Below are positions 38,544-49,300 of a stretch of DNA of 64,000 nt, piece after piece (the stretch's first letter is position 1; the number at the start of each line of letters is the position of its first letter). The position numbers and the translations under genes were made by a program. The DNA is taken from assembly GCA_039720395.1 (NCBI GenBank), contig CM077827.1, positions 9,153,991 to 9,217,990 of the forward strand, given 5' to 3'. The notes under the pieces are model-generated. The model did no database searches and was not told the origin of the DNA. It worked only from the letters and a program-made list of their open reading frames with translations. Source of the stretch: Liquidambar formosana (lineage: Eukaryota > Streptophyta > Magnoliopsida > Saxifragales > Altingiaceae).

Positions 38544-39150
38544 TTTTTTCAGATAAAAGGCTAAGAACTTCACTCAAATTGAAACCCCGTGAAATTTGTA
38601 TCTCTCGACAACTTTATAGTTTATAAACACTTACATAGTAGAAAAAATTAAAAGCTTAGTCCCTATTTTAACAAGTCTCACTGCCTTGTATACTCTATCA
38701 TGATAAACTTAATCCATGTTCATACACAGTAAATATAAAGCTTTTCATGATATTTATACGTTGTAAATATGTTCACAACACTACTTTTCATCCCCCACTT
38801 ATTGAAGAAGAAAGGTGCTCGCAAAGAGAGGGAGAGAGATGAAGCTATCGGAGAAGGTGACCAGCGTTGGAAATGAAAAGAAGAAGGTGTCGCCGGAATA
38901 GCATTTGCAGCTCGATCGGCGGTGGGGAATCATGAGAGGTGGTGGAACCATGGGAGAGAAGGAGAGAACATGGGTAAAAAAAAATGGCACGGTTGTAATT
39001 TGATTAAATTGTAAAATAGGGGTATTTTTGTCACTATGGGGTTAAAATGGGTTTTCACAAAACTATTTTTCACTTAGGGCCTATTGTAAAAGTACTCTTA
39101 TACTTAGGGGCTATGGCCAAAATTCCCTAATTTTTTTACTAAATTTTTAG
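37923..39150. other. Spacer, nothing firmly recognised
   Basis: The stretch has long T-runs at 38509-38549 and a GC-richer patch at 38805-38960 that may be element-derived. Repeated phrases (ttagggcctattg, cttaggggctatgg) near 39075-39110 look like the edge of a repeat. Confidence 0.35.
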
Positions 39151-39154
39151 ATTT

Positions 39155-40095
39155 TTAAAAATTTTAAAAAATATAAAATATAAAATTATGTACATGTGAC
39201 ATGTGGCAAGGGAACATTATCTTCTTCTTTCTTGGAATGGGTTGCCAACAAACCCAAATCATACATGCATGAGTTGTTTTTGTTATCATATCCTCAACTT
39301 TGAACCTCTATATTTTCTTTAATTCTTGGCCAGATTGAGTGATTGGAAAGCCAAATTAAAGATCACATAGGATTCTAAAAAGGAATTCTAATGGTTCAAT
39401 CAAACACGCTCAAAATCATGCAGGTTTTGTAGCTCAAAAATCATGGGTCATAACTCGTTTTCTACAAATTTCAATCCAAAAACTTCTCTTTTCAATATCT
39501 CACTTGTTTCTCAGCGAAACATGGTGATTCAAACACTGGTTCAAGATTATTCAAAACTCTACAAGTCTATATAAATCAAACGTGAATTTTTTTAAAAAAA
39601 AAAAACAATCCAATTAGTGCGTATATACCTGAGTTGGTACCATTAAATCATATTGTTTTTTCAAAAAAAATTCATATTTGATTTATATAGACTTAGTAGA
39701 GTTTTGAATAATCTTGAAAATGGCTTTTGAATCATATTGTTTCGTTGAGAAATGAATGAAATATTGAAGACGAGTTTTCGGATTGGAATTTTTAGAAAAT
39801 GGGTTTTGACCCATGATTTTTGAGCTATAAAACCCGCATGATTTTGAGTGTATCCCATTAGAATAACTTTTTAAACCCCCACGCAATATTTAATTTGGAT
39901 TTCCAATCACTCAATTTGTTCAAGAGTTTAAGAAGATATAAACTATAAAGGTTCAAAGTTGGGGATTTGATCACAAAAATGACCCATCATGTAGGATTTA
40001 GGTTTGTTGGCAACCTGTTCCAAAGAAGAAGATAATGTTCCATTGCTATGTGTCACACCTACATAATTTTAGATTTTTTATTTTTAAAAATTTCA
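39155..40095. repeat. Long near-perfect inverted repeat (about 430-bp arms)
   Basis: The left arm, about 39155-39595, is the reverse complement of about 39660-40095, with some 65 bp between. Matching landmarks include ggttgccaacaaacc, aactttgaacct, gattgagtgattggaaa, and tctatataaatcaaa near the loop. A transcript through it would fold into a hairpin several hundred base pairs long. It may be a fold-back transposon; no target duplication was resolved. Confidence 0.85.
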
Positions 40096-40415
40096 AATAA
40101 ATGTTAAATAATTTTTTTAAAATCCAAAAAATTTAGGAAATTCCCAAGAATTAAGGAAATTTTTTTTTGAAAAATCCAAAAACAAAAATTCCAAATTTTG
40201 GGAATTTTTTTTAAAGTCCAAAAAATTAAGGAATTTAAAAAAAAAATCCAAAAAATTAAGGAAATTCACAAAAATTATTTAACAAAATTTTAAAAATGAT
40301 TTCCCTAATTTTTGGGAATTTCCTAAATTTTCTAGAATTTTTAAACATTATTTGACATTTATTTAAGATTTTTAAACATAAAAACCTAAAATTATGTGCA
40401 TGTGACACGTGCGCG
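40045..40415. repeat. Second inverted repeat sharing the same end
   Basis: The right end of the long hairpin (gtgtcacacctacataattt) is itself inverted at 40375-40410 (aaattatgtgcatgtgacac). This produces a second fold-back of about 370 bp with AT-rich arms (aaataaatgttaaataat and its complement). Confidence 0.75.
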
Positions 40416-40642
40416 CCACCTGAGTAATCACATGCAGGGCATGTGACTGCTCCGTTAAGAATCAAACGTTTGTCATCGTCTATCCTACATTGGAACATAA
40501 AGTTTAAAACTGTTTCAAAATCGAGTCAATCGTAAGTTTGTGGACTAAATTGTTACTACCACTAAATTTGATGGTACATAAAAATTAATTAACCCTTCTT
40601 TAATTCAAATAAAAAATTTCTAGTGACTGATCAGAATTCAAA

Positions 40643-41065
40643 GTGGGCGGCTATTGTAACCCCAAAATTTTATTTGTAAACTCTACTTCTTTTTATTTTT
40701 CAAGGATTTATGAAAAATATAAAAAGGTTTTTATGAAAACTAGTTGCGTTGTTCCTTATAAAATATTATTTTGAATAACTTAGTAGAAAAAGGTTTTTCT
40801 AAAATCTGTCATTTAAGAGAACTTTTTGGTCATTTACACTCTCCATTTTATTTTTAAAGAGACAAAAATTATAAATGGTCAAAAAGTACATTTAAACCAT
40901 AGATTTTGGAAAATCTTTGTTTAACAGATTTGTTCAAAATGATGTTTTCAAGTAGATAATGTGATTATTTTTCATGAAAACCTTTTATATTTTTCATAAA
41001 ACCTTAAAAATTTTAAAATAAATGGGTTATACAAATAAAGTTGAGGAGTTACAATAGCCACCCTT
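40643..41065. mobile_element. Fold-back MITE, family A, 9-bp TSD
   Basis: It has exact duplications GAATTCAAA at 40634-40642 and 41066-41074. The ends GTGGGCGGCTATTGTAAC and, complemented, AAGGGTGGCTATTGTAAC are inverted. The interior follows the family A plan (aaatctgtcatttaag against its complement). Confidence 0.88.
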
Positions 41066-41110
41066 GAATTCAAATATATATATTTTCATTGAAGCGTTGG
41101 CAGTCCGCTT

Positions 41111-41437
41111 TGTTAAGTTTCTAACTTAAAAGCCTAAGCTTATAAGTGGAGGACCCAAACAAGTATATGAAGACATGTTTAACTCAATATTTAATCGATG
41201 TGGGATGTGGTATATTTCCAATACTCCCCCTCATGTACAGGCCTAATAAGATTCAAATGGTCTGTCACGTGGACAATAAAGACGGGCTCAATAGCCGAAG
41301 AACGACATGCTCTGATACCATGTTAAGTTTCCAACTTAAAAGCCTAAGCTTATAAGTGGAGGGCCCAAACAAGTATATGAAGACATGTTTAACTCTATAT
41401 TAATTTAATTGATATGGGATGTAGTATATTTCCAATA
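41111..41437 (-). mobile_element. Complete TRIM retroelement (327 bp)
   Basis: Two LTRs, 41111-41223 and 41321-41437 (113 and 117 bp), start TGTTAAG and end TTTCCAATA on the plus strand. They flank 97 bp of internal DNA. On the minus strand the upstream LTR is followed at once by TGGTATCAGAGC, the primer-binding site complementary to initiator methionine tRNA, and a polypurine tract AGGGGGAG precedes the other LTR. Target duplications CGCTT flank it (41106-41110, 41438-41442). It has no coding capacity, so it would need proteins from another element. LTR differences are several substitutions and a short indel, so the insertion is not very recent. Confidence 0.92.
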
Positions 41438-41771
41438 CGCTTAACCCTTAAGGTTGGGTTATGTTGGCCTTCGATTTGACCCAACCTGTGGTTCGGGAGT
41501 TTGAGACATTTGGTTAATCATATTCATAAAGTTAGGCAAAAAATGTTTCTAAAAGTATGTCAACGAAGTTGGAGCTGTTCTAAGTATGCTGAAATTTTAA
41601 CTGTTCACATTTTTTTTTTGTCATTATGAATCTTGATCATGTCTTTAATTTTACAATTAATTGATCAAGATTCCATATAATTTATACAAAGCCAAATTTT
41701 ACAATTAATTGAACAAGATTCCATATATTTATACAAAGCCAACCATAAGGTGTGAAAAGGACAAACATTAA

Positions 41772-41945
41772 CCTTGAGGGGTGGTCTTAGGGTTTCTTGT
41801 CAAGCAAAATGTTTTAGGTTCAAGTTTCACCATTCCTCCTCAAAGTCATCTTCATGAATTTTGTCCTATAATTGCCTTGTGCATGTAGGACGGGGACTGC
41901 ATGTACTTAAGGGAGATTAGTCAGATGCTATACCTCCTAACGTTA
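41772..41945 (+). mobile_element. Probable tRNA-derived SINE
   Basis: An A-box-like gaggggtggtcttaggg, a B-box-like GGTTCAAGTTTC about 40 bases later, and a tail phrase ttaagggagattagtc followed by an A-rich tract (41949-41970) fit a plant SINE. Confidence 0.55.
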
Positions 41946-42544
41946 GAGAAAAAAAAGAAAAGAAAAAAGAACAGACATATCAATATAGATTTTTTGTTTT
42001 TTTAGTGTAAGGTATATTTAGTGTGGATCTTGCAATCTTCCTCTAAATTTAAAATAACGAGAACTGCATTTTTTTTAAAAAAAAATTATAATTTCTAACT
42101 TATCATTTACATCAGTAGTGAACTCATTTGGTAATTTCTAGCATTTCTCATTATGATAAAGACATCACAATTCACAACTAATTATATCTATGACTTTAGA
42201 GAAGGCATGGCTATAAATCTCATATATTACCAAAGTTATTATTTTTCTCATTTATGATGAGTGGGAGATTATGATGCACTAGCCTTTTAACTTAGGTGTT
42301 ATCTCTTCTATTTTAAAAGAAAAAGAAGTTCAAAACTTAAATCCAATATTTGTTATTAAAAAATAAAAAAAAAAGGGAAAAGAGATTTTTATTTTTATTT
42401 TTATTTTTATTATTGGGGGTTGGGGTTGGGGAATGTGATTATTTCAGGAACCAACTTCCAAGGCTCATAATATTTGGAAAGAAAATAGAGATAAATGGAT
42501 TTTAGAGGGCTTGCCCCATGACAAAAACCCAAGTACACGTATCT

Positions 42545-43008
42545 TAGGGAGCAGTTATTGTCACCTTTTAATTTTAGTTGCAATCCTCACTTATTTTAAT
42601 TTTTGAAGGTTTTTTTTTAAAAAAATATATGTTTTAATGAAAACTGACATCATTTTGGATAATTTTACATAATAAAGGTTTTTCCCAATCATTCTGACAA
42701 AAAAATCAACTTAAACAATCGATTTTGAAAAATAGAAACAACAAATTTTAGAAAATTTTGAACAGCTTTGCAGAAGTAATTTTTTTCCAAAATTTGTTGG
42801 TTAAAAAGTTCACTTAAAAATAGATTTTAGAAAATTTAAACTACAAATTTCAAAAAATCTTTTTTCTTTAAGATTATTTAAAATAATTTTTTTCTAATGA
42901 CTAAGGCAGTTAATTTTTATATTTTTATATTTTTAATAAATCTTAAAAAATTAAAATAAATAGGACTACAATTCTACCCAAAAAAAATTGAGGGCAATAA
43001 CCGCCCGT
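42545..43008. mobile_element. Degenerate family A fold-back MITE
   Basis: The ends ggagcagttattgtcacc and, complemented, gggcggttattgccctc, together with fold-back arms (cgattttgaaaaat, aaatagattttag), place it in family A. No clean target duplication was found, so it is older than the other copies. It ends about 300 bp upstream of the arabinosyltransferase start codon. Confidence 0.6.
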
Positions 43009-43175
43009 AAGTCCAAACGGCAGTCCAAGCCCAGCAGCTAACATAGGCCATTAGAGATTCCTATCAGTCGCCCACTTTCTTCAACCACCCCAAAATAGCA
43101 GACGACTTTCTGAAGCTGCCACCTTCTTTCTCCCTCTAATCCTAATCCTAGAGAGACAAAGTGAAGCCATATATT

Positions 43176-43229
<54 letters not shown>

Positions 43230-43319
43230 AAGAGAAAGAGAGACAGAGAGAGAGACTGAGAGATGGGTGTTCTCTAGTTCAAGCGAGAGAGAGAGAGAGA
43301 GAGGGAGAGATAGAGAGAG
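43176..43319 (+). promoter_or_regulatory. (TA)n and (GA)n tract in the 5' leader of the arabinosyltransferase gene
   Basis: A (TA)n run at 43178-43206 is followed by (GA)n runs that continue almost to the ATG at 43320. GA-rich leaders are common in plants, and BASIC PENTACYSTEINE proteins bind GAGA tracts, so a regulatory role is plausible but inferred. The transcription start is not determined; an ATG at 43263 would be upstream and out of frame (58 nt away) and has a stop soon after. Confidence 0.45.
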
Positions 43320-46300
43320 ATGGGTTGTAGCAACTTCTTCTACACCTTACTCATAACCTTCTCGGTAGCTTTGGTAACATACAACATAATTATCTCTGCA
43401 AATGCCCCTCTCAAACAGGAATTCCCAAACCCATCACCATTATCATCGTCATTCTCAGTTGACCCGATCATTAAGATGCCAGTAGACAGATCAAGAACCG
43501 CCGCCTCTTCAAAGAGGTTGTTCCACACTGCAGTCACGTCCTCAGACTCTGTGTACAACACATGGCAGTGTAGGATCATGTACTACTGGTTCAAGAAGTT
43601 CAAGGATGGACCCAATTCAGAGATGGGTGGGTTCACCAGGATCTTGCACTCTGGGAAGCCTGACAAGTTCATGGATGAGATCCCTACCTTTGTTGCTCAG
43701 CCCCTCCCATCTGGGATGGATCAGGTATGCTTGGGTTTCTTCTAGTTTCTTAATTTGTTTCCTACACTTTGTTAATCATTTTGAATTCGTGTTGTTGTTG
43801 TTGTTTGGTGGCTTTTTGTTTTTTTTGGTGAGTTTTAGGGAATAAGGGTGTGTACACGAGTTTTGAAACATTTTTAGGAATATTTCCTTGTGGGTTTTCT
43901 TGGTTCATGCCTTTTGCATTTTTGGTACTCTGGAAATTGGTTTCTTGGAAGGTTCTTTCTATTCCATTGGTGGAAACTAGGCTTAGCCACCCCAAATTAG
44001 TGCCAATTTAGGCCAATTATTCGGCCTCAGATTAATCTTGAATCTTCGAGTTGGTTTGGAAAATATTGGGATTAATACAGAGAAAAATTAAGATTAGATT
44101 TGTGAGTTAAATTGAATGTTAAATCCGTTTAGATATATCTGTTAATTGTTAGTAATACTGATAAGGAGCAATTTGGGAAATTCGAGAATTGCTTGTATCA
44201 TTAGAATATTGGGTAATAACCTTAAATTTATTAAAATATGCAGAATTAATTTGAATTTTATTCATTTCATGGAAAGACTAGGATAAGTACCGGAAATTTA
44301 CCTCAATCTTCTTTTTTACTGATTGGCGAATGGCGGATTAGTAGCTTAGCTTCCTTAGCTGTTTCGGTGTGGAAAAAGGGTCTGCCACACCATTTTTTGG
44401 TCTGTTTGGAAGGAGATAAACAGGAAAACCTTTGATGGGGAGGAATGGTTCTTGGGGAAGCTGAGAAGATGATTTTTGGATTTCCTTTTTGAGTGGGCTG
44501 AGCCAGCAAGTTTTTCCAATCAGGTCCCTATACAGTCTTTTGTTGATGCTTTGAATTGTTGTTTTTCTTTCTGTCTTGTACCACACATGTACAGGGGTTA
44601 TTTTCCCTTCTTTAAAAAATTATTACTTCATTAAAAAAAAGAGTACCGGAGATTTGGGAATTAAAAATTTTGCTGCAATGCTTATCATTTGTTTTTGGTA
44701 GAAATTTGTTTGTTTGTTTATTTTTTGTGGAGGTTTTAGGCCATGAGTTTTCAGTTCAGGTTCTCTGTTGTTGGACATTGTGGATTTTCTTTAGGAACAT
44801 GCAATGAAACTTTCAATGGATATTTGAGGAGATGTTTTCCTATTCTATATCTGATTAGTCACCGTGTTGTTGGATGGGAATTTGGGATTTCCATATCATG
44901 TCTGTCTTCACATTTTTGTCAAATATGTTTGGAATACCAATCAAGGGTAACAATAAAAATTTAGTCAGACAGATGGAATATGCTCTGCCTGAAATTAGTA
45001 TGGAGTAGAAAAACTTCTATCTATGTGTTTGAGATGGGTTGTTTGATTGACCAGAGAGTGTTTAGGCTAAATAATGGTGAATGAATAATTAACAGGGGAG
45101 AGAGAAAAGGGAATTGGGGGGGGGGGGGGGGGGGGGGGTGCGGAGGGAGGAGGAGGATGATGAATGAAGAGATGACAGGGTCAGGGGGCCATATTATTGT
45201 TATTCCAAAACAGCCTGAGGAAACCTCTGGTCTGTGTTTGTCACGACTTGAGAATCTATCAAGCACCTCCTCTTCATATTAAGCTTGTTAGTCTGTGCTA
45301 AATTTACTCAGCTGATTAGCATCGAAACAAATCAAAGAGGGTTAGAATTCTAATATTCTGGTTGCTAAAGAATTGTTTCTTTTGCTAATAGAACATTAAT
45401 GATTGTTTTAAATTCACCATACTTGTGAGGGATCAATGATGATCTTAAACTTGAGTATTTTAATCTCTATTTTTGTGCTTGCAACTATAAATCATCTTCT
45501 ACTAAATGCATATACCATCTAATCTCACTATACAGGGTTATATAGTCCTCAACAGACCTTGGGCGTTTGTGCAATGGCTTAAAGAGGCAGACATAAAAGA
45601 AGAGTATGAAACATTTTACTCCCTATTTTAGTGGGACTTTAGTTTTTTGTATTTTAGTAGATTTGGTCCTATAAAAGATATTCATACTTTTTGTGCAGTT
45701 ACATATTGATGGCGGAGCCAGATCATATTATCGTCAAGCCTATCCCGAATTTATCTAGAGATGGGCTTGGAGCTGCATTCCCTTTCTTTTATATTGAACC
45801 TAAAAAGTACGAGTCTACCCTCAGGAAGTTCTTCCCTGAGGACAAGGGACCAATTACTAACATTGATCCAATAGGGAATTCTCCTGTCATTGTTGGGAAG
45901 GTACAAAATATGACATGCTTCATTAATAACCATGTAATTTATTTATTTGCCTTTTCTGGTTGTTTTGGATGACACACACACACACACACACATATAAATA
46001 TATATTTATATATTTTCATAAATGGTGTCAGGAATCTCTTAAGAAGATTGCTCCCATTTGGATGAATGTTTCCTTGGCCATGAAGAAGGATCCTGAAACT
46101 GATAAGGCATTTGGTTGGGTGCTTGAGATGTAAGCTTTTCCTGATTTGCCCAAGAATTTGTTGACTGTAATGCAGGTTCCTTTTCCTCATTTTTTTTTTC
46201 TTTTTTAAATTTATAATGATGAATATGCAGGTATGCTTATGCTGTTGCATCTGCTTTGAATGGCGTGGGTAACATCTTGTACAAGGACTTCATGATTCAG

Positions 46301-49300
46301 GTTTAGAGAGTTCTTTCTTCCTTTTTATTTTTTTAAAGAGGAAAAAAAAATCCAAAACAAAAACTCCCTCCATCCCAATTTGTTTGATAAGATTTTCCAT
46401 TTTGGGATTTCCCAAAATGTTTGATCATTCCAAAAGTCAATGCAAATAATTAGCTTACTTTCCCAAAATACCCTTTGCTATACTTAAAATTACAATTTCC
46501 ATATCAACTATCACATCAAGTAATCCTCTATTGCAAAAGATAAATGGAAAGTTAAAATTTATTGAGTGGCATGGCAGTGCATTAATTACACCCAACTTAA
46601 AATTACTTGATGCCCAAAATGTTCTGTATAACTTCAAACTATATAACTTCAGACTGGCAACATGAGCTCATGCTTTGTCCTCTTTAGAGTTCATCGCAAT
46701 GTTCATTTTTTTCCTTCCCAGTCACTTTAATCTTGAAGATTGCTGAGATTCTTGAAATATATCATTCTCATTGTTTCCTGACTTTGTGATATTTTCCCAT
46801 ATAATTCCTAAATTCTGATTTATTCCAGTGCCTTTACATTTCTTCATTTGAGTATGTTATTGAGGGGATGAGTAGACAAATCATACCTCAGGTTAAGCTC
46901 TCACATTAGTTTTGTGAATGCAAGCTTGGCTCTCAATAAGTTTAATATGTTCTTCCATCCCTTAGTGTTGGGCATTTGTCTTTCAAGTTTGAACATGCTA
47001 CGAAGTTTTCTAAAGGAAGCATCCTGGAAGGCATTGAGACAAGATTTTTACGTTTTACTTATTTATTTATTTATAATTATAATTATAATTATTTTTATTA
47101 TTGTGTTCATCATCCTGAGGCTTCCCATATCAGGATTGGCAACCTTGATAGCTTCTAAGAATTGCTTTGAAAATAGTCTGGGTGCATCTTTTCTGGTTCG
47201 GTTTAATTTACTTGCAGTCATCTGTTTTGTGACATACATCAGCCTCCTTGGGATACAGAAATCGGCAAGAAGTTCATTATTCATTACACCTATGGATGCG
47301 ACTATGATATGAAGGTACTCTCTCAGTTCACACAGTTTTTGTGTGAAGTTATTTTAAAGTTTATATGGATGAATAGAAGGAAAACTCTTTGGGCCTTAGG
47401 ATTTGCTACCATTGAATATTTTTTGGTTTACCAGAAAGGAAGGGGGAAAATAGGAACCTGTAATCTGGATATATCTTCGCTTACTGTGTCAATTTCATGT
47501 TATGACTTTCAGGGTAAGCTAACCTATGGAAAGATCGGAGAATGGAGGTTTGACAAAAGATCTTATGATAACACCTGGCCTCCAAAAAATCTTTCACTGC
47601 CCCCACCTGGTGTCCCAAAAAGTGTGGTATGTCTCACTTACCTTTTAATCTTAGCTTTCTGCTGCGTAATTGGTTTACACTGATAAAAATAACATAATGA
47701 AATTAAGGTAAGTCATGTGGTTTGATTACTTCTAGAAATGCTACTTATCTATAGGGTTCTTATCTGGAAAGTTTTAATATCATGAAGTTTTCTGTTGAGC
47801 CCTCTTTATTTTATGCAACTTGCATATTACATATTTGGCAAGCGCAGTTGTTTTCCCAGAAACTCTTCTATATAAAATGTTTCTCATTACAGCATTTTTT
47901 ATTTTAATAGATTGCAAAAATTAGCTGAAATCAGAACTCGTTTTATTGATAAGCTTTTTCCTTATTATGTTAATGAGAAGATGTGGCATCACTTGGATTC
48001 TCATAGCATATCTTTTTTATGGGAGCACTCATGTGAAGTTCTATCCATTTGAAATGATAAATATGAAATTTGGCCTTGGATATTTTGTAGAGGAATGCAT
48101 GTAAATCTGTAGTTGTCCTCACTATAGAAATTAGAAAATAATAAAAATGGGTACTTTTATACAAACTAGCAGTGCACCACATGTTGCACAGGTTTTTTGT
48201 GAAAAAATTAAATCTATTCAAGAAATCTATATAAAATTGTCTCTTTGAAAAGAAAAACAAACAAAACAAAAGACAATTTGTAAAAACACTAATGAAGCTG
48301 TTATAAGCAAGAGCAGAAAAATCAGATTGTATTAACTCAATCACCTCAAGCTTGTTTTTCTTTATCTAATTTAGTGCAATATAATGATAAGCAAGATGTA
48401 CAAGTTAAATTAATATATAATAAAACGATAAAAAAAAATTTGGCAAGGTTTATGATAAGACACGAAATGTAGAACAATCACACCTCGAAAAGTTGTAGAA
48501 GTTGTTTTAAATCTTATAAATAGTTGAAAGAATGAAAGAATATATAGTCTTTAGAATTCTACTTGAATCAAAACATTAATGTAATTAGGAATTATTAATT
48601 TAATTTTTATTGGGATATTAAAAAAGAAGGTGGAATATTTATTTATTTTTGGGATACTGGCCACATATAGATGGTTGAAAGTTATAAGTACTATAAAGTT
48701 CTTAGAGTTCTACTCTAAAGAATATCTTAGTTCAAATAGTAATTAGTAATTTGTTTTCAATGATAAAGCGATGATAAATTTATTTTTTAGTAATTAGTAG
48801 TTTGTTGTAAATTTGTAATTTTTTTATTAATCAATTGATATATTTTTTTTTATTTCAAATGTAATATATGTATGGTCTCACTCCATAGGATGATAAAGCA
48901 ATGTTTAAAAAAAAATGTATAAGTAATATTTGACGGTATAAATTAACTCAATGGTCTAATCAGCACTCTATTAATGAATCTCTTTTTTAGATTGATGATA
49001 GTAGTTCTAGTTTGACAACTCATTAATTGTTAATATAAAGTAAGATTCTTTTTTAGATTGATGATTGTAGTTCGAGTTTGACAACTCCTTATTAATTGTT
49101 AATATAAAGTAAGATTCAAGAATATAAACAAATTGAATGCTAAACAAAAAGCATAGTATTAATGTTTTATAAATTTGTCTTAAAGAGGTGTAATCAGGCC
49201 CATAAATTTCAAGCTTATTAATATTTTAAAGAGTATCTCATATTATGAGGAGTCCCCTCAAGTTTTATTGTTGTTTGAAATAATTTCTTTTCCATATATA

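Noticed and set aside
46914..47312. Open frame of 132 codons with a hydrophobic stretch
   Set aside because: It lies in HPAT intron 5 and overlaps exon 6 in the wrong frame; its hydrophobic part comes from an (AAT)n-like run.
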